A DNA stretch of 49,080 nt from an uncultured Bacilli bacterium. Its GTDB lineage: Bacteria; Bacillota_I; Bacilli_A; RF39; UBA660. The notes beneath the pieces are model-generated. The model was given only the letters and a program-made list of their open reading frames with translations, had not been told where the DNA came from and made no database searches. Within the stretch, counting starts at the first letter, position 1. Each line of letters begins with the position of its first letter. Shown piece by piece: positions 26,490 to 35,157 of this stretch. The stretch is from the NCBI GenBank assembly GCA_934141145.1, contig CAKPCA010000008.1, positions 1-49,080 of the forward strand. Reading direction: 5' to 3'. The translations under genes were made by a program, and so were the position numbers.

Positions 26490-27773
26490 TTATTTTTCTA
26501 TTTTTTCTTTTCCACCCATATAAGGTCTTAAAGCAACTGGAATATTAATAGATCCATCTTCATTATAATTATTCTCTAGAAAAGCAATTAACATTCTAGG
26601 TGGAGTAAGTACTGTATTATTTAATGTATGTGCATATACTTTTTCTCCATTTTCATTCTTATAACGAATACCAAGTCTTCTTGCTTGAGCATCAGTTAAG
26701 TTTGAACAAGATCCAACTTCAAAATATGTTTTTTGTCTTGGACTCCATGCTTCTACATCAACACTCTTATATTTAAGATCAGCAAGATCACCAGAACAAC
26801 ATTCTAAAGTTCTAACTGGTATATCTAAACTTCTAAATAATTCAACTGTATATTTCCACATTTTTTCATACCAATCTTTGCTTTCTTCTGGTTTACAAAT
26901 AACTATCATTTCTTGTTTTTCAAATTGATGAACTCTATATACTCCTCTTTCTTCTATACCATGAGCACCAACTTCTTTTCTAAAACATGGTGAATAACTT
27001 GTCATAGTTATTGGAAGATTTTCTTCTTTTAAAAGTTCACCTTTAAATTTAGCAATCATAGAGTGTTCAGAAGTACCAATTAAATATAAATCTTCCCCTT
27101 CTATTTTATACATCATTGCTTCTTTTTCTTCAAAAGACATAACACCATTAACCGCATCACTTCTAATCATAAATGGTGGAATACAGTATGTGAATCCTTT
27201 ATCAATCATAAAGTCTCTAGCATATGCTAAAACTGCTGAATGAAGACGAGCAATATCTCCCATTAAATAGTAAAAACCATTACCTGATACTCTAGCTGCT
27301 GCTTCTTTATCAAGTCCATTAAAACTTTTCATTATATCTGCATGATATGGTATTTCATATTCTGGAACAAATGGTTCACCAAACTTTTCAAGTTCTACAT
27401 TTTTAGTATCATTTTCACCAATTGGAACGTCATCCGCAATCATATTAGGGATTTGATACATTATTTCTTTTATATCTTTTTCTAAAACTGTTTCTCTTTC
27501 TTCTAATTCTTTTAATTCATCATTAATTTTAACAACTTGTTCTTTTAGTGATAAACCTTCTTCTTTTTTTCCTTCTCTCATAAGATTACCAATTTTATCA
27601 CTTATTTCATTACGGTCTTTTCTATAGTTATCTGCTTTTACTTTTACTTCTCTATATTCAGAATCTAAAGCAATAACTTCATCAACAAGGCCTAATTTCT
27701 TATCTTGAAATTTTTTCTTAATATTTTCTTTTACCTTTTCAGGATTTTCTCTTACAAACTTAATATCTAACAT
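26490..27773 (-). CDS. serS: Seryl-tRNA synthetase
   Basis: A 427-residue class II synthetase. The N-terminal long coiled-coil arm (about residues 30-110) that binds the tRNA-Ser variable arm is clear. Motif 2 is SYSPCFRKEVGAHGIEERG followed by RVHQFEKQEM. Motif 3 lies near the C-terminus (LNNTVLTPPRMLIAFLEN). The serine pocket TSEHSM is visible. The start MLDIKFVREN is the normal one and has AAGGAAG upstream; the longer reading begins inside the T-box terminator. Controlled by the leader at 27797-28000. Confidence 0.97.
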   Translation of the reverse strand: MLDIKFVRENPEKVKENIKKKFQDKKLGLVDEVIALDSEYREVKVKADNYRKDRNEISDKIGNLMREGKKEEGLSLKEQVVKINDELKELEERETVLEKDIKEIMYQIPNMIADDVPIGENDTKNVELEKFGEPFVPEYEIPYHADIMKSFNGLDKEAAARVSGNGFYYLMGDIARLHSAVLAYARDFMIDKGFTYCIPPFMIRSDAVNGVMSFEEKEAMMYKIEGEDLYLIGTSEHSMIAKFKGELLKEENLPITMTSYSPCFRKEVGAHGIEERGVYRVHQFEKQEMIVICKPEESKDWYEKMWKYTVELFRSLDIPVRTLECCSGDLADLKYKSVDVEAWSPRQKTYFEVGSCSNLTDAQARRLGIRYKNENGEKVYAHTLNNTVLTPPRMLIAFLENNYNEDGSINIPVALRPYMGGKEKIEK

Positions 27774-27796
27774 ATTTCTTTCTTCCTTTCTTTCTA

Positions 27797-28000
27797 ATAA
27801 AAAAAGAATGGTACTTAAGGAGTGCATAAAAGCACGGTACCATCCTTTATTTTACTTAATTTAGATAACGGTTTATATTCCCGCCGGCTATTAACCGGTC
27901 TAGAAAGTAGATTCATAAGTTTTTATTACTAATTTACACCATCCATTAGCTCTCTATTAAATAAAATACTTACTACTAGTCTTTCATCAACAATTTACAA
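27797..28000 (-). ncRNA. T-box leader, serine-specific
   Basis: The T-box motif AAGGATGGTACCGTGC lies at 27832-27847 on the minus strand, followed by a hairpin and a run of seven T (27799-27805). Stem I elements (AGAGAGCTAATGG, then GGTGTAAATTAGT) and a specifier loop GAATCTACT are upstream. The specifier is UCU (27909-27911), a serine codon, matching serS downstream. A short GC-rich hairpin (GACCGGTTAATAGCCGGC) lies between the specifier and the antiterminator. Confidence 0.92.
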
Positions 28001-28004
28001 TACC

Positions 28005-28033
28005 ATTTTAGTATTTTTTTTTGCGTGTGTCAA
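28005..28033 (-). promoter_or_regulatory. Promoter of the serS T-box
   Basis: A consensus TTGACA (28028-28033) and TAAAAT (28005-28010) are separated by 17 bp on the minus strand. It overlaps the 3' end and stop codon of the 59-residue Cys-containing ORF. Confidence 0.8.
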
Positions 28034-28187
28034 CACTTAATTTTTTTAATGTTTTTATCTTTTCTTCATTGCTATCATGATATATATACGCAATACAGTT
28101 TTTAATAGGTTTTTCATGTTGTTCTACTCTACAACTCATATTTTGACAAGTCCTACAATCTTTTGTTCTATAATTTGGTTCATTCAT
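28008..28187 (-). CDS. Small Cys-containing protein (59 residues)
   Basis: An ORF shorter than usual cut-offs. It starts with ATG at 28187, eight bases after AAGGGG, and lies 19 bases downstream of the nrtR stop. The N-terminal half has five Cys (KDCRTCQNMSCR, then KNCIAY); the tail is basic (LKKLSVDTRKKKY). The CxxC-x4-C spacing suggests a small metal-binding fold. It looks like a second gene of the nrtR transcript. Its last codons contain the serS promoter, so coding and promoter overlap. The function is unknown. Confidence 0.6.
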   Translation of the reverse strand: MNEPNYRTKDCRTCQNMSCRVEQHEKPIKNCIAYIYHDSNEEKIKTLKKLSVDTRKKKY

Positions 28188-28206
28188 ATTTTATACCCCT
28201 TATCTT

Positions 28207-29025
28207 CTATTTCTTATATCTAAAAAGTGCGGAAGGCCTATGTCCCTCTCCTGTTTTCATTTTGTTTGTTTTTTCTACTTTATTCGCAATTATTCTTCTA
28301 AATGCTGGATCAAGTAATTTTTTACCTAATATTACTTCGTAAACTTGTTGAAGTTCTCCCAAAGTAAAATATTCTGGCATCATATTAAATACAATATCTG
28401 TATATTCTATTTTATTTTTTAATCTTGATATACCACTTGTAATTACAAGTGCATGATCAAATGCAAGTTTATCATTTTGAACCACTTCATACTTAAATCT
28501 ATCTGTGGTCTTTTCTTTTAATGTTTTTTTAATTTTATATTTTATAGTCTCATTACCATTATCTAAAGTAACATCTATAAATTTTTCATCTTCTAAAACA
28601 ATTACATTAAACCAAGATGCATTTTTGGATATATCATATTTTAATTTATTTTTATCTATTAATGCCATATAAGATGTTGATATAACTCTTGTTCTTGGAT
28701 CTCTTTTTGGATTACCATATGTATATAACTGTTCTATATATATATCACTAATATTTGCTTCTTCTTTTAATATTCTTTTAGCAGCATCTTCTATATCTTC
28801 ATCTATTTTTACAAATCCACCTGGAAGACACCACTTATCTTTAAATGGATAATTATCTCTCTTTACTAAAAGAACACTAAAATATTTTCTATTTAATTTT
28901 CTATAATTTTCTTGTACACCATCTGAAACACTAAATATTAATATATCAGTAGTTAATGATAATCTATCAAACTTATTTGGATCATAATCTTTTAAAAATT
29001 CTTCTTCATTTTTATATTCTTTCAT
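28207..29025 (-). CDS. nrtR: NrtR-type Nudix-related transcriptional regulator
   Basis: A 272-residue protein with an N-terminal Nudix domain and a C-terminal winged helix-turn-helix (about residues 190-270: MPEYFTLGELQQVYEVILGK then FRRIIANKVEK). The Nudix box at residues 70-92 is degenerate: after GFVKIDE, the catalytic REUxEE reads RILKEE, and the following Gly is Asn. NrtR regulators bind ADP-ribose (or NAD derivatives) in such a domain and repress NAD salvage genes. It lies directly downstream of a large NAD operon with its own extended -10 promoter. The predicted operators are at 40856-40948. No such motif is seen at its own promoter, so autoregulation is not evident. Confidence 0.88.
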   Translation of the reverse strand: MKEYKNEEEFLKDYDPNKFDRLSLTTDILIFSVSDGVQENYRKLNRKYFSVLLVKRDNYPFKDKWCLPGGFVKIDEDIEDAAKRILKEEANISDIYIEQLYTYGNPKRDPRTRVISTSYMALIDKNKLKYDISKNASWFNVIVLEDEKFIDVTLDNGNETIKYKIKKTLKEKTTDRFKYEVVQNDKLAFDHALVITSGISRLKNKIEYTDIVFNMMPEYFTLGELQQVYEVILGKKLLDPAFRRIIANKVEKTNKMKTGEGHRPSALFRYKK

Positions 29026-29064
29026 AAAAACACCTCTTGTATAAACTTTGTTCTTTATAGTTTG

Positions 29065-29073
29065 ATTATATCA
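29065..29073 (-). promoter_or_regulatory. Extended -10 promoter of nrtR
   Basis: TGATATAAT on the minus strand, about 40 bp upstream of the nrtR start; no good -35 box is present, as is usual for extended -10 promoters. Confidence 0.55.
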
Positions 29074-29104
29074 CAATACGATACTTTTTTTAAATAATTT
29101 TTAT

Positions 29105-30121
29105 TTACAATATTCCTATTATTTTTTCTATTTCTTCTTTTGATTTTTCATATCTATCATTATAATTACCTGATATAGTTATATATTTAATATTATTTTT
29201 ATCAAAAATCTTTTTTAGTTTTTTATTATTTTCTTTTCTTATATTGGATTCTCCATAAGTTCTCGTTCCATCTTGAACCCATTTAACATCTGGTTCTAAG
29301 AAAATATATAAATCATAATTGTTTAAGGTTGAAATCCCATTTGCAATTTTTTCAAATGAGTTGTCAAATTCATCAGTATTTTCAAATCCTAATTTATAAT
29401 AATATAAAGTAATTAATGAATCGGTATCTATTATTAAAACCTTATTAGCGTTTTCTAATGCATCTTTTTCTAACTGCTTTTGTTTAAATAATATTTCAAA
29501 ATAATGATATGGCTGCATATTATCAATACCACCTGCATCATCACAAATATACCTTCCAGCTTCAAGAACACAGGTTGTATTAAAAACATTAGCTAAATTT
29601 CTTACTAAAGTTGTTTTACCACAACTTTCAGTACCTATTATGCATACTTTCTTAGTATAATACTTCTTTACGCATTTAGGTAAATAATTAAAATTTTGAT
29701 ATACATTTTCTCTTATTTTTGTCGATGATATATTTACAATATCTCTTCGAATATAATAAATTTCACTTTCAGGGTACAAATTTTCCCATACGTTTCTTCC
29801 TTTATAATCATCTCCAGAAAAAACAACGTCTATTTTTTTATTAATGTATCTCTTTATATCCTGAACTCCTTGTTTCCAGTTATATGTATTTTTTGAAATG
29901 CTATCATCGAAAATTTCAAACACTTCTACATTTTTCATTTCAGATGTAATATTTTTCAACCACATAAATCTTTCTCTATGATCTATTTCTTCTTTATTTT
30001 TTGTAACACTTAATACAATATACAATTTTTCACATTGATTAGATGCAACTATTATATCATTTACATGTCCTAGATGAAGTGGATTAAAACTTCCACCATA
30101 CATACCTATCTTATATTTCAT
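29105..30121 (-). CDS. nadR: NMN adenylyltransferase / ribosylnicotinamide kinase
   Basis: A 338-residue bifunctional enzyme without the DNA-binding domain of enterobacterial NadR. Residues 1-155 are the nucleotidyltransferase (MYGGSFNPLHLGHVNDI, with the HxGH-type motif; ISSTKIRENV). From about 160 on is the ribosylnicotinamide kinase with the P-loop GTESCGKTTLVRNLA and a late Asp region LIIDTDSLITLYY. It would phosphorylate imported nicotinamide riboside to NMN and adenylylate that to NAD. The start shares a base with the pnuC stop (TAATG), exactly the partnership expected for uptake and phosphorylation of the riboside. It is the last enzyme gene of the NAD operon. Confidence 0.93.
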   Translation of the reverse strand: MKYKIGMYGGSFNPLHLGHVNDIIVASNQCEKLYIVLSVTKNKEEIDHRERFMWLKNITSEMKNVEVFEIFDDSISKNTYNWKQGVQDIKRYINKKIDVVFSGDDYKGRNVWENLYPESEIYYIRRDIVNISSTKIRENVYQNFNYLPKCVKKYYTKKVCIIGTESCGKTTLVRNLANVFNTTCVLEAGRYICDDAGGIDNMQPYHYFEILFKQKQLEKDALENANKVLIIDTDSLITLYYYKLGFENTDEFDNSFEKIANGISTLNNYDLYIFLEPDVKWVQDGTRTYGESNIRKENNKKLKKIFDKNNIKYITISGNYNDRYEKSKEEIEKIIGIL

Positions 30122-30828
30122 TATTTAATCTCCTTGCTTAACACTTCTTTTTCCCATTTTATACACATAATCATTGCATTAGTTAAATAAACAATCCACA
30201 TCAGTAATGTTGCAATATTATCGTTACCAACACTAAAATTAGTCCACCACATATATACACTAAATATATCTACTAATATCCATATCCACCATTGTTCTGA
30301 ATACATTCCTACTGAAATAATCATTGCTATTACTGATGATATAGTTGTAAAACTATCTACAAAGGGCATTGCATCATTTAAATATTTTAATATCAAGCCA
30401 TATAAGACAGTAAAAACAATCATCATAAGTAACCAGAATATTCTTTTTTTACAATTCATATGTCTTTTTTTTACTTCATTTGTTTCTTTATTCATATTTT
30501 TACTCCAGATATAAAATCCAACAAATTGCATAGGAATATAATAAACTACATTTAACATTGTTTCACCATATAATTTAGCCTTATAAGATATAATTGCATA
30601 TAAAATACAATTAATCAATCCAAAAATATATGAAGACAATTTTCCTTTACCAGTACACACTACACAAGCAACACCTGTTGTTGCACTTATTATTCCAATT
30701 ATTGTATCCTTCCAATAAATACTTAATACCATTATAATAATACACGCAGTAAATAACCAAATTAATTCTATTTTTTTCCAATCATTTAATTCTTCCTTTA
30801 CAAATTTTTTAACTCTCATATTTATCAC
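30121..30828 (-). CDS. pnuC: Nicotinamide riboside transporter
   Basis: A 235-residue integral membrane protein with six to seven helices, matching PnuC. Signature regions are TGVACVVCTGKGKLSSYIFG (the first core repeat), YGETMLNVVYYIPMQFVGFYIW (the conserved W and N positions of PnuC), and EQWWIWILVDIFSVYMWW. The family is a facilitator that takes up nicotinamide riboside, driven by the phosphorylation done by NadR, encoded directly downstream with a one-base overlap. The ATG at residue 4 (MRVKKF) may be the true start. A 60-base gap separates it from the aminotransferase upstream, without a clear terminator, so it is probably part of the long operon. Confidence 0.93.
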   Translation of the reverse strand: MINMRVKKFVKEELNDWKKIELIWLFTACIIIMVLSIYWKDTIIGIISATTGVACVVCTGKGKLSSYIFGLINCILYAIISYKAKLYGETMLNVVYYIPMQFVGFYIWSKNMNKETNEVKKRHMNCKKRIFWLLMMIVFTVLYGLILKYLNDAMPFVDSFTTISSVIAMIISVGMYSEQWWIWILVDIFSVYMWWTNFSVGNDNIATLLMWIVYLTNAMIMCIKWEKEVLSKEIK

Positions 30829-30888
30829 CTTCTTAAAATTACTCCTAATTCTTATTCAATTAAATAAAGGAACATTTTTTTAAAATCA

Positions 30889-32385
30889 CTATTCTAACTT
30901 AGAAATTGCTTCTTTCATTTTGACTGCACAATTAATTATTTCTTCTTTATTCTTAGCAAAAGTAAATCTACCAACAAGTTCATTTTTATTAGGCCATGCA
31001 AAACTCTTACCTATTAAAAAACGTAAATGTATTGTCTTATAGAAAAATATTAATAAATCTTCTTCTGTTTCTATTACTTTTCCATTATATTTTTTTCCTT
31101 TCAAATTAGTAAAATCAATAATAGTAAAGAAACCTGCTTTTGGATTAATCTTAATACTTATATCATTAATTCCATTTTCTATATCATAATCAAAGCAATA
31201 CTTAGCTACATCTTCTTTTACTTTATTTTTATATTTTATATTACACGTATTAATACCATCTATTAAAGCTTTAAACAAATTAAAATTGTATTCATACTCT
31301 TCTCTTAACTTTACAAAATAATCATTATATTCTTTATCATTTTTCTTAAATGCACCTAATAAAGCTTCACCTATTATAGCTGGTATAGCATCCATTTCTC
31401 TAAATATACGATTTATTACTTCTCTAATAATAACTTCATCCGCAACTATAAAACCTGCTCTTAAACTAGCAAGTCCATATGACTTTGATAACCCAAATAA
31501 AGATATCGTATTTCTAAATATTCCCGGTATTGTAGCTACTGGTAAAGATAAATTATTACTATCAAAACAAATATCACGATATATTAAATCATCTATAATA
31601 AATAAACCATATTTTTGACAAATACTACTTATATTTAGTAATAATTCATATTCATTTTTTCCCATAACATTCCCAAGTGGATTATTAGGATTACTATTAA
31701 CAAATGCTACAACTTTAGGTGTATAAGGTAAATCTTTATACTTTTCCTTTAATTTATTATTAGTTTTTATAATAATATTCTCTAAATCATTTGGATCTAT
31801 AAAATAATTATTTTCACTTTTTAGTTCAATTATTTCTACATCAATATCTAATCTTTCAGGCTTAAAACTAAATAATCCGTAATTTGGTGCTGTCATAAGA
31901 ATAACATCATGTTTATTTGCGATTATATCTAAAATAATATTAAAAGCATGCGATGTAGATACTGTTAAAGTTAAATTATTAATAGATAAACCTTTTTCAT
32001 CAATATCATCATAAGAATAAGCATCATTATTAATAAATCCTAGTCTTTCAATATACTCTAATAATATTTTTCTTACCCTGTCATCACCCTCAGAGTATGG
32101 ATATTTATATAAATCATTACCTGACAAATATTTATTAATTTCATCTAGTATAAGTGGAAATGTTTTATAATTCATTGGATTACCACTAGTCATATTAATA
32201 TCTAAATCTTTATCATAATAATTATTTAATATATCATCATAAATACAAAAGGCATCTTTTACTTCTTGTACATACGGAGAAAATGCCTTCTTATCTAATC
32301 TATTACCTATTTCTGGAAATCCAAATTTTCTTTCACTTAAATATGGTATTTTTTTTAATACTCTATCTATAGCACTATTTTGCAT
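30889..32385 (-). CDS. PLP-dependent aminotransferase, class I/II
   Basis: A 498-residue fold-type I enzyme. Seen: the substrate-domain motif VNSNPNNPLGNVM, the PLP-Asp region GLFIIDDLIYRDI, and the Schiff-base lysine in LFGLSKSYGLASLRAGF. The length is about 100 residues above ordinary aspartate aminotransferases and nearer to the aspartate aminotransferase/4-decarboxylase group, but I cannot assign a substrate. It follows nadK by 14 bases inside the NAD operon. An obvious metabolic reason for its place here is missing; aspartate is the precursor of de novo NAD synthesis, but no nadA or nadB lies in the window. Confidence 0.85.
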   Translation of the reverse strand: MQNSAIDRVLKKIPYLSERKFGFPEIGNRLDKKAFSPYVQEVKDAFCIYDDILNNYYDKDLDINMTSGNPMNYKTFPLILDEINKYLSGNDLYKYPYSEGDDRVRKILLEYIERLGFINNDAYSYDDIDEKGLSINNLTLTVSTSHAFNIILDIIANKHDVILMTAPNYGLFSFKPERLDIDVEIIELKSENNYFIDPNDLENIIIKTNNKLKEKYKDLPYTPKVVAFVNSNPNNPLGNVMGKNEYELLLNISSICQKYGLFIIDDLIYRDICFDSNNLSLPVATIPGIFRNTISLFGLSKSYGLASLRAGFIVADEVIIREVINRIFREMDAIPAIIGEALLGAFKKNDKEYNDYFVKLREEYEYNFNLFKALIDGINTCNIKYKNKVKEDVAKYCFDYDIENGINDISIKINPKAGFFTIIDFTNLKGKKYNGKVIETEEDLLIFFYKTIHLRFLIGKSFAWPNKNELVGRFTFAKNKEEIINCAVKMKEAISKLE

Positions 32386-32399
32386 GTTTACACCTTTTT

Positions 32400-33194
32400 C
32401 TATCTTAAAAATTTTTCATTAATTTTCTTTATAAAATTATAATTTTTATTTCTTAAGCATTTAATAGTTTTATTTCTAACAACTGTTTCTATTTTAACAA
32501 CGTCTGTATAAATACTATTTTCACCATCAACGCTTATTATAACATCTTTTGTATTTTTTGGAATAACAGTTATTTTTTTATTTTGTGGTAGTACTACAGA
32601 ATTAATAAGATTTCTATAACTACGATTATTTAATGGTGCGATTGGAGTTAATTGAATAGAATGAAACGTATTATATACTATACTTCCACCAAAACTTAGG
32701 TTATATGCAGTTGAACCAAATGATGTAGAAATAAGTATTCCATCACCTGCAAAACTCTCAAGTAAAGATTCATCAACATATATACTAAGTTTTAGTGTAT
32801 TTAAATCCTTTTCTCTAATAACGATCTCATTTAGAGAATAAAATTTTGAATTAGATTCATTTGTATATATATCATTTTCTTGTATGCCTAATTCTTCAAC
32901 TATAAAATTATTATTATTCAAGTTATCAATAAATTCATCTATATTATCTATAGAAACTTCCTGAGCAAAACCAAGTGTACCTGCATTTATACCAATATAA
33001 TATATATCACTATTAAAGTTATTTTCTTTAATCATTCTTAAAAAAGAACCATCTCCACCAATCGCAATACCTAAATCATAATCATTATCTACAATATTAA
33101 TATTATTTTTATTTAGTTTATCAATAAGCAATTTTTTTATTTCTTGTGATTTTTCACTATTATTAGAAAATATTTTTACTTTTTTAATATTCAT
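32400..33194 (-). CDS. nadK: NAD kinase
   Basis: A 264-residue ATP-NAD kinase that makes NADP. The GGDG motif (AIGGDGSFLRM), the INAGTLGFAQEV segment and the NAD-binding AGDGILISTSFGSTAYNLSFGG are all present. Length and order match the family. It overlaps the pncC gene by ATGA and is followed by the aminotransferase after 14 bases. It completes the operon by turning salvaged NAD into NADP. Confidence 0.96.
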   Translation of the reverse strand: MNIKKVKIFSNNSEKSQEIKKLLIDKLNKNNINIVDNDYDLGIAIGGDGSFLRMIKENNFNSDIYYIGINAGTLGFAQEVSIDNIDEFIDNLNNNNFIVEELGIQENDIYTNESNSKFYSLNEIVIREKDLNTLKLSIYVDESLLESFAGDGILISTSFGSTAYNLSFGGSIVYNTFHSIQLTPIAPLNNRSYRNLINSVVLPQNKKITVIPKNTKDVIISVDGENSIYTDVVKIETVVRNKTIKCLRNKNYNFIKKINEKFLR

Positions 33195-33664
33195 AAAGCC
33201 TCCATTATATTTATAAAATTATCCTTTATATCATTAACAATGTACTTTTTATTTTCATGTCTTGTACCACTTATACATTTAAGATAAAAATCATAATAAA
33301 TATCATTATCTTTATCATATATACAATAAAAGACTTTATTATCATCACCTCTTAAATTATTTTTATCAATTCTATTAATCTTTCCTGTAATACCTATTCC
33401 ATAATTACTAGATGAAAATACTGCTATATTATAAGCCATTTGTCTTGCAACTTCCATACTATATACAGAATACTTATCAATTATTTCTTTACTAACACCC
33501 ATTTTAATTTTATACTCATTTGAATATGTTACAGCACTAAATTTTAAAACATCACTAGCGCCTTCAATATCTGTTATTGAACTTGCGATAAAACCTCCTG
33601 TACAAGATTCCATTGTTGAAACAGTTTTATTTAATTTTATTAATTTATCTACTACTTTTTTCAT
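33191..33664 (-). CDS. pncC: NMN amidohydrolase (CinA C-terminal domain protein)
   Basis: A 157-residue stand-alone CinA C-terminal domain. Motifs: STMESCTGGFIASSITDIEGAS (catalytic Ser region), FSAVTYSNEYKIKMGV, YSMEVARQMAYN and GIGITGKI. Such proteins hydrolyse NMN to NaMN and ammonia, recycling the NMN produced by DNA ligase and feeding it to NadD. The N-terminal MoCF domain of full CinA (COG1058) is absent, as usual for the PncC type. It overlaps nadK by four bases and follows the ADP-ribosylglycohydrolase after 40 bases. Confidence 0.92.
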   Translation of the reverse strand: MKKVVDKLIKLNKTVSTMESCTGGFIASSITDIEGASDVLKFSAVTYSNEYKIKMGVSKEIIDKYSVYSMEVARQMAYNIAVFSSSNYGIGITGKINRIDKNNLRGDDNKVFYCIYDKDNDIYYDFYLKCISGTRHENKKYIVNDIKDNFINIMEAL

Positions 33665-33704
33665 TATACTCCTCTTTTCATATATTTAATAATTTTTAAT
33701 TTAA

Positions 33705-34556
33705 TTAATATTCTTTTTTTACAAGTATATTATTTTTATTATTAATTGTACTATAAAATTTATCTATAACATCTTTCATATAATCCTTTATATAGGTTTT
33801 CGCACACTCTATAATTTCTTCATCAATACCATAATAACTCTCAGCTAGAGCACCTGTAATGCATGCAATTGTATCAGAATCTCCACCGATTGAAATGGAT
33901 AATCTAATAGCATCTTCGAAGTCATTTGAGTTTAAAAAACAAAATATTGCTTGTGGAACAGAATCTATTGCCCTACTTGTAAACTTATAATTTTTTCTTA
34001 AATCATCTAAATCATATTCTAAACTAAAATAATGTTTTTCTATATATTCCTTTAATGAATCTTTATCCATTCCTCTTCTTAATAAATATATTGATAATGC
34101 AACAGCTTCACTTGATTTTATACTTTCAATATGGTTATGACTTGGAATAGTTGCATTTAAACTTTCACTTTTTATTTCATCAATACTATTAAATAAATAT
34201 CCTATAGGAGATATTCGCATAGCAGAACCATTTCCAAAACTTTCACCCATATAATCATTTTTTAACCATTCAACAAATCCTTTACCAAACCTACTTCTTC
34301 CGTATATATCTTTTCCTAAATTTATTTCTCTTAAACCGTACTCTCTTAGCTTGTTTTCATAAGATTCATCATTTAATATTGCATCCGCAATAGCGGTTGT
34401 TAAAATAGAATCATCTGTGCACGAACAATTTTCATTAAATAAAGGAACATTTCTATCCATTATTTTCATTCTATCTTCGTATGATCTATTTTTATTTTTT
34501 ATTTCTAATACTTCGTAATATGAACCTACTATATCACCAATTATTGTTCCATACAT
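33705..34556 (-). CDS. ADP-ribosylglycohydrolase family protein
   Basis: A 283-residue protein of the ARH/DraG fold. The magnesium-binding motifs are clear: GDIVGSYYE near the N-terminus, CTDDSILTTAIADAI (TDDS at 47-50) and GGDSDTIACITGAL (224-229). GNGSAMRISPIGY lies between them. The family removes ADP-ribose from proteins, nucleic acids or O-acetyl-ADP-ribose; the substrate here is unknown. Its place in a NAD operon suggests that it liberates free ADP-ribose, which the Nudix enzyme of the same operon could split and which NrtR may sense. The downstream gene in the operon is pncC; upstream is nadD after 20 bases. Confidence 0.93.
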   Translation of the reverse strand: MYGTIIGDIVGSYYEVLEIKNKNRSYEDRMKIMDRNVPLFNENCSCTDDSILTTAIADAILNDESYENKLREYGLREINLGKDIYGRSRFGKGFVEWLKNDYMGESFGNGSAMRISPIGYLFNSIDEIKSESLNATIPSHNHIESIKSSEAVALSIYLLRRGMDKDSLKEYIEKHYFSLEYDLDDLRKNYKFTSRAIDSVPQAIFCFLNSNDFEDAIRLSISIGGDSDTIACITGALAESYYGIDEEIIECAKTYIKDYMKDVIDKFYSTINNKNNILVKKEY

Positions 34557-34576
34557 ATTTACATATCACCCCTTTT

Positions 34577-35143
34577 TCATTTATATAAATTATTTTCAAT
34601 TATATATTTTACTATATTTTCATCCATTATCTTTAATATTTTTTCATTATTTATATTTTTTCTAATATAGCTTGAAGAAATATTATCTGAATTAATATTA
34701 GAAACCACTATATTTTTACTATTAATTTTACTTAGTATCTCATTAATGTCATCATTATTTCTTCTTATTACTATTAACTTAAAATTATCTAATATATAAT
34801 CATAATTTTCCCAAGTTGTTATTTCTTTTAAATTATCTGAACCACATATAAAATATATTTCATCATTTTTATAAATATTTTTAAAGTGATTAAGTGTTTC
34901 ATATGTAAAAGTTAATTTACCAAATTCATAATTAGATACATCTAAATTATCATACCCCTCTATCATTAACTTTAACATATTATATCTATCATTTTGATTT
35001 GCTAATCCTTTTTTATTATATTTATTTCCTGTTGGAACATATATAACCTTATCTAAATATTTATTTTTTATTAAATCTAACGCAATATTTTTATGCATAT
35101 TATGTGGTGGATTAAATGATCCTCCAAATATACCTATTTTCAT
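34577..35143 (-). CDS. nadD: Nicotinate-nucleotide adenylyltransferase
   Basis: A 188-residue enzyme converting NaMN + ATP to NaAD. IGIFGGSFNPPHNMHKNIA has the nucleotidyltransferase motif, with a modified HxGH (HNMH). KLIVIRRNN and ISSSYIRKNINNEKIL near the C-terminus include the ISSxxIR motif. The ATG at MKIGIF is preferred over one two codons upstream. It is separated from prs by eight bases. The window also holds NadR with its own NMN adenylyltransferase domain, so the NaMN and NMN routes both have an enzyme. Confidence 0.94.
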   Translation of the reverse strand: MKIGIFGGSFNPPHNMHKNIALDLIKNKYLDKVIYVPTGNKYNKKGLANQNDRYNMLKLMIEGYDNLDVSNYEFGKLTFTYETLNHFKNIYKNDEIYFICGSDNLKEITTWENYDYILDNFKLIVIRRNNDDINEILSKINSKNIVVSNINSDNISSSYIRKNINNEKILKIMDENIVKYIIENNLYK

Positions 35144-35157
35144 ATACATCTGTCCTT

